A DNA stretch of 57,089 bases from Gammaproteobacteria bacterium. GTDB taxonomy: Bacteria; Pseudomonadota; Gammaproteobacteria; S012-40. Shown piece by piece: positions 38,587-47,515 of the stretch (within the stretch, counting starts at the first letter, position 1; the number at the start of each line of letters is the position of its first letter). Position numbers and translations under genes: made by a program. The stretch spans positions 1-57,089 of the forward strand of contig CAKKRP010000015.1 in assembly GCA_919902765.1 (NCBI GenBank), written 5' to 3'. Under the pieces are notes generated by a model. That model had not been told where the DNA came from and made no database searches. It worked only from the letters and a program-made list of their open reading frames with translations.

Positions 38587-41199
38587 TTACGGATTGATGT
38601 AAATTAAGGTAGCGACGCCATTCAGATACGTGCCGTTGGCGGTTTCCATTTGCGCAGTGTGATTGTGCATCGGGTACTTGCCCAGTTGATTTAACTTAAA
38701 TAACACCTCGACGCTACCCAAGGGCGGAACCTGTAACACGTCTAGCAATTTATATGGCGCAACGCGGCGCACCCCGTTGACGTTAATGACTTCAACGTGG
38801 TTGGCGTGGAAGTGGAAGGTCTGCGGATATTGGCCAGCATTAAGGATACGCACGAGCGCAGTTTCGCTGATACGGCCATCAATCGCTGTTTTTGCTTTAT
38901 CCAACATCGCATCTTCACCGCCCATGCCGTTGATGAGGAAGTAATTCGCTTTGTAGACGCCGGTATCGACAGTCGCTCCGGTTGCCGCAACATCGTTCCA
39001 ACGCGTTTTATCCATGTCGCCGGTGACCCATAGGCGCTGAAAGGTATAACTTGGGCCGCCGGTCCACGCAGTCGCGCCACCGGAGACGGGTGCAACGATT
39101 ATTGCGCCATATAAACCCATTTCGCGGTTGATATTGTTGTTGAGGCTATCGTAATACAAATAAGCGCCTGCATCCGTCGCCGTGAAGGTGTAGGTCTTGC
39201 TGGCGCCGGGCGCGACGGCGGTGATATCCGTGGCGATGCCTTTTACAACAAAGTTATGATCTAGTGTATGGTCGTTTTGTAGGGTGACGTTGACAGTGTC
39301 GCCCTCGGTGACATTGAGCACCGGCCCTGGGAATTTCGGAGTGGTTGCAACATCGGTGTAACTCCATGCCGGGATGGCCGCGCCGCCACCGCCATTGACG
39401 GTGAGCGTGCCGGGTTTGATATATAAAGTGAAGTTGCGCGTGCCTGGGGTCGGCGCGATGGCGACGAAGTCGGTTGCGCTGACATTTGCGCCAGTGATCG
39501 TGACGCTTGCCGTTGCCGGTGTAAAACTGTATCCAGATAGGTTAGGCGTAAGCGTATAGGCGCCATTGCTTAAACCGCTAAACGAATAATCGCCACTCGT
39601 ATCGCTGGTCGTGGTCGTGGCGCCGAGCGTGACGGCGACGCCGCTGACCGCGACACCGCTGCTATTGGCGATCTTGCCGGAAATTGTATACGTGGCTGCC
39701 GACGCAGGCGGTGTACCCGAGAAATTCGTATTGGACACATCGGCGCCATTGACAGTGACCGCGATATTGGTTGGCGCAAAGGTATAGCCGGTCAACGCCG
39801 GTGTGACCGTGTAACTGCCGTTCACCAAGTTGGTAAAGCTATAATTGCCGCTGGCGTCGGCGGTTGTGGATGCCGTTGCAGTACCGCTTAGGCTGACCGT
39901 TGCGCCGCTGACGGCAGTGCCTGTCCCTGAGGTAATTTGCCCGGTGATGGTATATGTCGCCGTTGGTGGCAGCGCGCCGCTGAAGTCGATAGCGCCAACA
40001 TTGGCTGCGGTGATGGCGATGGTTTGCGTGGTCGGTGTGAACGTATATCCGCTTAAGTTAGGCGCTACCGTATAGGTGCCTGCCACTAGTCCGGTGAAGG
40101 TATAGTTGCCTGTATTGTTGCTCATTGCAGTCTTGGTGGCAGCGCCGCTGAGCGCGAGGGTCACGCCGTTGATAGCGGTGCCGTTCGCGTTGGTGACGCG
40201 ACCGGATAAGGTATAGGTGGGGGGCGGTGGGGGCGTACCTACATAATTTATGCCCGCGACATTGGCATTATTGAGCGTTGCGGTGCGGTTGCTGGGCACG
40301 AAGGAATAGCCGGTCAAGCTGGGAGTGACCGTGTAGACACCGTTGTTGAGTCCAGAAATTATGTAATTGCCGTTGGCATCGGTGGTGACGCTACCCGTAC
40401 CGCCGCCGCTCAGTGTCAGCGTGACGCCGTTGATACCGGAACCGCTACTGGTAGCGATATTACCGGCGATGCTATAGGTGGTCGTGGTGGCCACTGGTGC
40501 GGTGGTGAAATTGAGCGCATTCGCTGAGGCGCGCGTGATGTTGACCGCGCGGCTGACCGGGGTGAAGGAGGTGTTTGTTTGCGCGGGGGTGACGGTGTAT
40601 GCGCCGACAGCAAGCCCCGTGAAGGTGTAGCGGCCGCTGGTATTAGTCGTGGTGCTCATCGTTGCAGAACCGCTAAGTGCTATGATGACGCCGCTCACGG
40701 GGGCATTGGTACCATCGACGATAAGCCCGGAAATATTAAATGTGGTTGTCGGCGGTGGCGTGGTGGTACCGGGAGGCGTTGGTGTAGTGGGCATCGAGCC
40801 CACACAATTGATGTTCGCGACAGACGCCCGATTGATGCTCATGGTTCTTTGCAGGACTGCGAATTTGTATTTGTCAGAATGAGTGGCGATGGCATAATCG
40901 CCGTTGGCGAGGCCCTCAAAAATATAATACCCTTTTGCATCTGAGGTGGTGGTGGCCGATGTGGTGCCGCTCAAAACGACGGTCACGCCTTGCAACGGCG
41001 CGCCTGCGTCATCGGTGACAACGCCGGAGATACTATAGCTATTGGTGGCGCTAGCTCCTCGGCCGGTGGTCGGTTCTTGCGGGCAACCCGCCAACATCAA
41101 TGCCGCTAACAAGGTGATTCCGAGTTGGTAAATTTTACCCAACCCGCCATTGGATCTTCGTTGGGAACTATAGATGTAACGCCGCATCATTTTTTGCAT
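38587..41199 (-). CDS. Lipoprotein with six CarboxypepD_reg/Ig-like repeats fused to two-domain cupredoxin, copper-like ligands only in last domain
   Basis: Lipobox LMLAGC; six ~80-aa repeats (Y-[ST]-[IL]-[SAT]-G...GVT..LSG...GNY.F.GL.NG.YTVTP...); C-term FHFHANH and MHNHTAQM; upstream GGGG-rich RBS for ATG 41199. Confidence 0.75.
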   Translation of the reverse strand: MQKMMRRYIYSSQRRSNGGLGKIYQLGITLLAALMLAGCPQEPTTGRGASATNSYSISGVVTDDAGAPLQGVTVVLSGTTSATTTSDAKGYYIFEGLANGDYAIATHSDKYKFAVLQRTMSINRASVANINCVGSMPTTPTPPGTTTPPPTTTFNISGLIVDGTNAPVSGVIIALSGSATMSTTTNTSGRYTFTGLAVGAYTVTPAQTNTSFTPVSRAVNITRASANALNFTTAPVATTTTYSIAGNIATSSGSGINGVTLTLSGGGTGSVTTDANGNYIISGLNNGVYTVTPSLTGYSFVPSNRTATLNNANVAGINYVGTPPPPPTYTLSGRVTNANGTAINGVTLALSGAATKTAMSNNTGNYTFTGLVAGTYTVAPNLSGYTFTPTTQTIAITAANVGAIDFSGALPPTATYTITGQITSGTGTAVSGATVSLSGTATASTTADASGNYSFTNLVNGSYTVTPALTGYTFAPTNIAVTVNGADVSNTNFSGTPPASAATYTISGKIANSSGVAVSGVAVTLGATTTTSDTSGDYSFSGLSNGAYTLTPNLSGYSFTPATASVTITGANVSATDFVAIAPTPGTRNFTLYIKPGTLTVNGGGGAAIPAWSYTDVATTPKFPGPVLNVTEGDTVNVTLQNDHTLDHNFVVKGIATDITAVAPGASKTYTFTATDAGAYLYYDSLNNNINREMGLYGAIIVAPVSGGATAWTGGPSYTFQRLWVTGDMDKTRWNDVAATGATVDTGVYKANYFLINGMGGEDAMLDKAKTAIDGRISETALVRILNAGQYPQTFHFHANHVEVINVNGVRRVAPYKLLDVLQVPPLGSVEVLFKLNQLGKYPMHNHTAQMETANGTYLNGVATLIYINP
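39460..41037 (-). repeat. Six tandem CarboxypepD_reg/Ig-like protein repeats
   Basis: Six internally similar ~80-aa units in the translated ORF, beginning YSISGVV, FNISGLI, YSIAGNI, YTLSGRV, YTITGQI, YTISGKI. Confidence 0.85.
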
Positions 41200-41725
41200 C
41201 GCCCCGTTCCCCATGTATGGACATAGACAGATTCCCTGCCGTTGCAGTGTAGGGTGAATATGATGTTGCGCGTGGCAACACATGACATTAATTTCACCCT
41301 GCGTAAAATCCGTGAATAACGTTATGATAATTAGACTGTGCTGTCGTGCGTTAGCAACAGACCGTGGTGTTTCGTTCTATGTGATAAAGTAATTAACCGT
41401 CACCATGACGACAGATGCTAGGTGTTTGGGCGACGATAAACAATGCCGAATTATATGTTTTATCATACCCCGAGTCAAACGCTGGGCTATATACCTTGTG
41501 AATAACGCAAATTACATGTTCTTCCCATTCATAGCCTACGCATTCGCTATTTATTTTAAAAATGAACGATCTAATACTTGCGCATGTCCATTAAATTCCA
41601 CTTAATATACGCACGCGTTGTTTTAAGGGGTTAATTCAATTTATTAATGGGCTTCAATGACGGTGAACCGCCAATGTTTACGAGTGCGCGTTGAGCCTTG
41701 TGTAAATACTGTTTACGATGAACAC

Positions 41726-43105
41726 TTAGTCTGGCAAGTTAATTCGAAATCTCGTCCCTTCCGTACTGGAACTTACCTCGATCTTCCCGTCATGTAAGTC
41801 AACAATGGATTTCACAATGGCCAGTCCCAATCCAGCGCCGTCATCACTGCGATGCCGTGAGGCGTCAACGCGATAGAATCGATTGAACAATCTGGAAAGG
41901 TGTTCCGGTGGAATGGCCGCACCGGGGTTTTCGACGACGATGGATATCTCGCGCCCCGGTGTTTGATCGAGTATTACTTGAACAGTGTTACCGGCAGGCG
42001 TGTGCCGGATCGCGTTAGATAATAGATTGCTAAGCGCGCGTCGCAGCATTAAACGGTCGGCGCGTACCTTGGCGTCGCCGCGCAAATTTAATGCGACGCC
42101 GCGATCTTCCGCCCACGCCTCGTAATATTCAAAAAGATCCTGCACCTCCCTCGCTAAATCGATTTCGATGGTGTTCAGTGGGTACAGACCGTTGTCCGCC
42201 TTGGCGAGAAACAGCATCTCGCCTATCATCTGCGCCATGCGCTCGTATTCCTCAATGTTGGAGTAAAGAATTTCGCGGTAGTCGCCGACGTTGCGCGATT
42301 GCGAGAGCGCAACCTGAGTTTGGGTTAGCAAATTGGTCACCGGCGTGCGTAATTCGTGGGCGATGTCGGCTGAAAAATTTGCGAGCTGCTGAAAGGATTC
42401 CTCCATGCGCGCCAGCATTTCGTTGAACGAGATGGCGAGATCTGTAAGTTCCCTGGGTACGGTGGCGGGAGACAGGCGTGTGTTTAGTTCGTTTGCGCTT
42501 ATGCGACGGATTTGTGCGACGATGTTGCGCAACGGGATATGCCCCTGGCGCACCGCGACCCACCCCATCAGACCCGTTACGACGATGCCGCTGGCGATCA
42601 TGATCCACAAGGTGCGGCGGAAACTATCGAGAAAGTGCAAGTGATAGTCTATCGCCACGGCAACCGACACGGTGTATGGAAGGTCATCTAGGCCGGCGCT
42701 ATTGCTCATGCGGCGCGTCAGTACGCGGTAGGTGTATTGGGGGTCGCGCCACAGACGCACGACTCCATCGGCCACGCTGTTGTTGAGAGCGGAAAAATCA
42801 AGACTACCGGGACTTGCGAAAAGCGTATGACCATCGTGCCCTTTGATAAAGAGTGCGGCGCTGTGGTGCCCCACCAGAATATCGCTGAATCGCTGTTCCA
42901 ACGCTATAGTATCTTCTGCGCGATGCGGTCGGGTGAGCGCCTGCGATACCGCACGCGCGATGACGTTGAGTTCGGCGGTATCTTCTGCGCTGAAATGGTG
43001 TTCGATGGAACGCTCGATGACCCAGCCGAAGCCGAAAAACACCAGGGCCGCCGCACCGCCGAAGAGCAAGGTCAGACGTAACGCTAGAGAAGGCGGGCGT
43101 CGCAT
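41726..43105 (-). CDS. Heavy-metal sensor histidine kinase, CusS/CopS-like
   Basis: Two TM, HAMP, SADIAHELRTPVTNLL H-box, N and G boxes; downstream of RR. Confidence 0.9.
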   Translation of the reverse strand: MRRPPSLALRLTLLFGGAAALVFFGFGWVIERSIEHHFSAEDTAELNVIARAVSQALTRPHRAEDTIALEQRFSDILVGHHSAALFIKGHDGHTLFASPGSLDFSALNNSVADGVVRLWRDPQYTYRVLTRRMSNSAGLDDLPYTVSVAVAIDYHLHFLDSFRRTLWIMIASGIVVTGLMGWVAVRQGHIPLRNIVAQIRRISANELNTRLSPATVPRELTDLAISFNEMLARMEESFQQLANFSADIAHELRTPVTNLLTQTQVALSQSRNVGDYREILYSNIEEYERMAQMIGEMLFLAKADNGLYPLNTIEIDLAREVQDLFEYYEAWAEDRGVALNLRGDAKVRADRLMLRRALSNLLSNAIRHTPAGNTVQVILDQTPGREISIVVENPGAAIPPEHLSRLFNRFYRVDASRHRSDDGAGLGLAIVKSIVDLHDGKIEVSSSTEGTRFRINLPD

Positions 43106-43112
43106 GGGTCTC

Positions 43113-43796
43113 TCAAGCCCCGTCTGGCGCATCAAGCATATAGCCCATACCGCGCACCGTATGGATGAGTTTAGTTGCGAAACCGTCGTCGATTTTCGCG
43201 CGTAGACGGCGAATGGCGACGTCGATGACATTGGTGTCACTGTCGAAGTTCATGTCCCACACTTGCGAGGCGATCAGTGAACGCGGCAATACCTCACCCC
43301 GGCGACGCAACAACAATTCCAGCAGCGCAAATTCCTTGGCGGTGAGTGAGATGCGTTGTCCGCCGCGCGTGACTCGGCGGCGCATTAAGTCCAGTACAAG
43401 ATCCGCTATTTTGAGTGTTGTTTCCGCCGCAGGGGCGGAGCCGCGCCGTAGCAGGGTGCGCACGCGCGCCAATAGCTCGGCAAACGCAAACGGTTTGATC
43501 AGATAATCGTCCGCGCCCAGTTCCAGCCCCTTAACGCGATCGTCCACATGATCGCGTGCGGTTAGAAACAACACCGGCACACTCTTGTTTGCGTCGCGCA
43601 ACGCACGCAAGATACGCCAGCCATCCACGTCCGGCAGCATCACATCGAGTATGATCAAAGCGTAGGGTTCAGTCATCGCAAGCTGTAGGCCGTCCAGTCC
43701 GTTGCGGGTGAGTTCTGCCACAAAACCAGCCTCGGTAAGCCCCTGGCACAAATAGTCGCCGATCTTAGTTTCGTCCTCTACAATCAGTATTTTCAT
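43113..43796 (-). CDS. OmpR-family response regulator, CusR/CopR-like
   Basis: [36 protein letters not shown]; winged helix [27 protein letters not shown]. Confidence 0.92.
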   Translation of the reverse strand: MKILIVEDETKIGDYLCQGLTEAGFVAELTRNGLDGLQLAMTEPYALIILDVMLPDVDGWRILRALRDANKSVPVLFLTARDHVDDRVKGLELGADDYLIKPFAFAELLARVRTLLRRGSAPAAETTLKIADLVLDLMRRRVTRGGQRISLTAKEFALLELLLRRRGEVLPRSLIASQVWDMNFDSDTNVIDVAIRRLRAKIDDGFATKLIHTVRGMGYMLDAPDGA

Positions 43797-43877
43797 TGGT
43801 TGCCTACGCCGTCTAACTTATGTCTACGCGTGTGTCTGGAGTTTGACCGCAATCCGCTTCCAGCGAGATGACGGTTT

Positions 43878-43895
43878 CATTACGAAATTGTAATG
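43878..43895. promoter_or_regulatory. Putative CusR/CopR operator in divergent promoter
   Basis: CATTAC-GAAATT-GTAATG perfect inverted repeat between divergent RR and copA. Confidence 0.65.
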
Positions 43896-43997
43896 TACAT
43901 GTCACGCCAAGGACAGGGGCGTATTGCTATCATGCATGTAAATAAACCGGTGCATGGCCGGTTCGATGTTGGTTCTTCACTTGAGGATAAATTCGGA

Positions 43998-45737
43998 ATG
44001 AGACGAACTCCCCCTGGCACTTGTGTGTTACCCAGTATGGCGCGCCGCCGCTTCATGCAAGGCCTCGCTGCGGGCGGTGTCATGGCCGGTTTGTCGCCTT
44101 GGATCAAACCAAGTTGGGCAGCGCAAGCGGCTGTAACTGCAACGGGTGCCGCACTGGTGTTGAGCGGCACCGAATTCGATCTCATAATCGACGAAACACT
44201 TGTCAATTATACTGGCGCGCCGCATATGGCGACGACCGTCAACGGTTCACTTCCGGCGCCGACCTTGCGCTGGCGCGAAGGCGATACGGTCAGCTTGCGT
44301 GTCACCAACCGATTGCGAGAAATGACCGCGATACATTGGCATGGCATTATTTTGCCGTATCAAATGGATGGCGTACCAGGGATCAGCTATCGCGGTATCG
44401 CGCCTGGAGAGACATTTACGCATCGCTTCACGGTGCGTCAGTCAGGCACTTATTGGTATCATGCCCATACGATGGCCGAACAAACCGGCTTGTATGGCGC
44501 TATCATCATCGATCCCGCGCAGGGGGATGGCACGCGCACAGGCCGCGATTATGTGGTGCAACTCTCGGATTGGACCGACGATGATCCATTGTCGGTGCTT
44601 AAGAAGCTCCACAAACAAAGCGATTATTATAATTTCAGCCAACCGACCGCAGTCGATTTTTTACGCGATGCCGCCACCAACAGCGTGTCCGTCGCCGTAG
44701 CCAAGCGTGAGATGTGGAATCAGATGCGGATGAATCCGACAGACCTGGCGGATATCTCCGGCTACACCTACACCTATTTGATGAACGGCACCACGCCGGC
44801 GGGCAATTGGACGGGGGTGTTTAATCCCGGTGAACGCGTGCGGTTGCGGTTTATTAACGCAGGTTCGGCGAGTTTTTTTGATGTACGCATCCCTGGTTTG
44901 GCGATGACCGTCATTGCGAGCGATGGTCAGGGCGTCGAGCCTGTCACAGTGGACGAATTTCGTATAGGCGCGGGCGAGACCTACGATGTATTGGTCAGCC
45001 CCAAAGACATCGCGTATACGATTTTCGCGCAGTCCATGGATCGCAGCGGTTATGCGCGCGGCACACTCGCACCCCGCGCCGGTTTGTCCGCAGACGTGCC
45101 TGCGGTAGATAAACTCGAATGGTTGACGATGGGCGATATGATGGGGGCTATGACGCATGCTATGGGTGGAATGGATCATGGTGGCCACGCGACAATGACG
45201 CCGGGCAATGCGTCTCCACAAGTGCGCCACGCGAGCAGCGAATTCGGTCCCCGTGTAGACATGCGTGTCGATACGCCGCGCACCAATCTCGACGACCCCG
45301 GCATTGGTTTGCGCAATAACGGTCGTCGTGTGTTGACCTATGCGGATTTACACACGCTAGGCGGCGCGATGGATGCGCGCGACGCGGGGCGCGAGATTGA
45401 ATTACATTTGACCGGCAATATGGAACGTTATGCCTGGTCTATTGATGGCCTGGAATTCGGTAAATCTACCCCTATCCACTTTCGTCATAACGAACGCTTG
45501 CGCGTGATTTTGCACAACGACACAATGATGACACATCCTATGCACTTGCACGGTATGTGGAGCGAGTTATTAGATGCGCAAGGAAAATTTTTAGCGCGCA
45601 AACACACCATCAATGTACAGCCGGCGCAACGGGTCGGTTTTCTGGTCACTGCTGACGCATTGGGCCACTGGGCATGGCATTGTCATTTGCTGTATCACAT
45701 GGCCGCAGGTATGTTTAGGCAAGTGGTCGTCGCGTGA
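43998..45737 (+). CDS. copA: Copper resistance multicopper oxidase CopA/PcoA (Tat-exported)
   Basis: Tat signal ARRRFMQGLAAGG; IHWHG; YWYHAHTMAEQTGLYGAI; MTHPMHLHG; AWHCHLLYHMAAGMFRQV; Met-rich MGDMMGAMTHAMGGMDHGGH. Confidence 0.94.
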   Translation: MRRTPPGTCVLPSMARRRFMQGLAAGGVMAGLSPWIKPSWAAQAAVTATGAALVLSGTEFDLIIDETLVNYTGAPHMATTVNGSLPAPTLRWREGDTVSLRVTNRLREMTAIHWHGIILPYQMDGVPGISYRGIAPGETFTHRFTVRQSGTYWYHAHTMAEQTGLYGAIIIDPAQGDGTRTGRDYVVQLSDWTDDDPLSVLKKLHKQSDYYNFSQPTAVDFLRDAATNSVSVAVAKREMWNQMRMNPTDLADISGYTYTYLMNGTTPAGNWTGVFNPGERVRLRFINAGSASFFDVRIPGLAMTVIASDGQGVEPVTVDEFRIGAGETYDVLVSPKDIAYTIFAQSMDRSGYARGTLAPRAGLSADVPAVDKLEWLTMGDMMGAMTHAMGGMDHGGHATMTPGNASPQVRHASSEFGPRVDMRVDTPRTNLDDPGIGLRNNGRRVLTYADLHTLGGAMDARDAGREIELHLTGNMERYAWSIDGLEFGKSTPIHFRHNERLRVILHNDTMMTHPMHLHGMWSELLDAQGKFLARKHTINVQPAQRVGFLVTADALGHWAWHCHLLYHMAAGMFRQVVVA

Positions 45738-45750
45738 CGCCGGTGGAAAA

Positions 45751-46719
45751 ATGAATATTTGCAAAACAATTAGCGTGTCTTTTATGCTGTCGGCCATTAT
45801 GGCGCCTGTGTGGGCGCAGGACGATGCGCACGCCGGTCATACTGCGGAACAACCCGCGCCTATGATGAATCACGACGCGATGCCAGGCATGGATCACGCA
45901 GGTCATGGCGCGGGACAAGCGATGAATAACGCGGAGACTCCACCGCCAGGGCAAGACGCCATGCCCGCCATGGACCACAGCGCCCATGCGGCGATGCCTA
46001 GCGCTAAAACTATGTCCGGCCTACGCGATCCACATGCCTATGCGGATGGCTATAGTTTCAGCCAATTTCCGATGCGCCATGTGGAACACGAGCTCAATTA
46101 TGGTTTATTGCGTTTTGATCGATTCGAAACAGTGCGCGCCAGCGGCGATACTTTCACTATCTACGATCTTCAGGCCAGCTATGGTAGCAATTTCGAGCGC
46201 GCCGTGATCAAGACCGAGGGGGATATCATCGGCAAAAAAATTGCTGACGCCAATACTGAGCTATTGTGGCGGCACGCAGTCGCCGCCTACTGGGATACCC
46301 AATTTGGTTTACGCCATGAAAACGATAGGAATCAAAATTGGAGCTGGTTGGCGGCTGGCGTTCAGGGACTCGCGCCTTATTGGTTCGAGGTAGATGCAAC
46401 CGCTTACCTCGGCGAAGCGGGACGCGTCGCGTTAAAGCTGGGTGCGGAGTATGAATTGCTGCTGACGCAGAAATGGATATTGCAACCCCGTATCGGCATC
46501 GATTTCAATGGCCAAAATGACGCGGCGCGTTCCGTGGGGGCTGGCTTATCCGACGTTACGGCGGGAGTGCGCCTGCGCTACGAAATTCGCCGTGAAGTCG
46601 CCCCTTACGCCGGTGTTGCATGGGTCGGCAAGTTCGGCGGAACGGCCGATTATGTGCATGCTGCGGGTTTAAACACGCGGGAAATACGCGTTATGGCGGG
46701 TGTGCGTTTATGGTATTAA
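45751..46719 (+). CDS. copB: Copper resistance outer-membrane protein CopB/PcoB
   Basis: Signal peptide, Met/His-rich N-terminus, barrel with ELNYGLLRFDRFE, YWDTQFGLRH, AGVAWVGKFGGTAD. Confidence 0.92.
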   Translation: MNICKTISVSFMLSAIMAPVWAQDDAHAGHTAEQPAPMMNHDAMPGMDHAGHGAGQAMNNAETPPPGQDAMPAMDHSAHAAMPSAKTMSGLRDPHAYADGYSFSQFPMRHVEHELNYGLLRFDRFETVRASGDTFTIYDLQASYGSNFERAVIKTEGDIIGKKIADANTELLWRHAVAAYWDTQFGLRHENDRNQNWSWLAAGVQGLAPYWFEVDATAYLGEAGRVALKLGAEYELLLTQKWILQPRIGIDFNGQNDAARSVGAGLSDVTAGVRLRYEIRREVAPYAGVAWVGKFGGTADYVHAAGLNTREIRVMAGVRLWY

Positions 46720-46738
46720 TCCTTAATGAGGTACAACA

Positions 46739-47407
46739 GTGATCGAGATCATTCCCAACTGGCATCCCATCTTGGTGCATTTTACAGTCGCATTATTTAC
46801 GCTGGCGGCAGGGCTTTTTGTGGTGACGCCTTTCATCAAGTCGTCCGTGTTAAAAGAACAATGGCAAATCGTCGCCCGCTGGAATTTGTGGTTTAGCGCA
46901 GGTATTACCCTCGTCACCGGTCTAACGGGCTTATACGCTTACAACACCGTGACCCATGACGTTCCCTCCCACGCCGCAATGACCGAACATCGCAACTGGG
47001 CCATTGTCGCCGCAACATTGATTCTGACACTGGCCGTGTGGTCCATAGTACGTGTGCGCCGCAACCGGGCGCTAGGCGTAGCGTTCAGCGTCGCAATGGC
47101 GGCGGCTGGCGGTGTGCTGGCCGCGACCGCATGGCACGGCAGCGAAGTGGTTTTTCGTTACGGCCTAGGGGTGAAGTCCTTGCCTAAGGCGGAAGGCGAG
47201 GGTCATGCACACCAACATGCGGGCGGCGCTGGACATGGCGCGGAGCAGGACGCTCACCCGGGCGTGAGTGTAGATCATCACGATGATCACGGCGCAACAC
47301 CTGCACTAACACCTCAGGCAAATGATCAGGCACATCAGGCGACAAAAAAATCGCCACCTAAAGCGGTAGACCACCCTCATGACGATGGTCATAGGCATGA
47401 ACATTAA
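46739..47407 (+). CDS. DUF2231-like membrane protein with His-rich C-terminus
   Basis: IPNWHPILVHFTVALFTLAAGLFV; four predicted TM; GHAHQHAGGAGHGAEQ...DHPHDDGHRHEH tail. Confidence 0.8.
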   Translation: MIEIIPNWHPILVHFTVALFTLAAGLFVVTPFIKSSVLKEQWQIVARWNLWFSAGITLVTGLTGLYAYNTVTHDVPSHAAMTEHRNWAIVAATLILTLAVWSIVRVRRNRALGVAFSVAMAAAGGVLAATAWHGSEVVFRYGLGVKSLPKAEGEGHAHQHAGGAGHGAEQDAHPGVSVDHHDDHGATPALTPQANDQAHQATKKSPPKAVDHPHDDGHRHEH

Positions 47408-47515
47408 TGGATGATATAGGCCTATACTTGAGTTGATATTGCATAGATATCGTCCGCTAAATGGCGATTATCGACAGATAAATAACGCCGCATTCAGTGT
47501 ATTTTGGAGTATGAG

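Noticed and set aside
39460-41037. Tandem repeats as a possible CRISPR or satellite array
   Set aside because: Period is ~80 codons, in frame and divergent at DNA level; they are protein-domain repeats.
44661-45230. 189-aa antisense ORF opposite copA
   Set aside because: Shadow ORF with no domain; copA is strongly supported.
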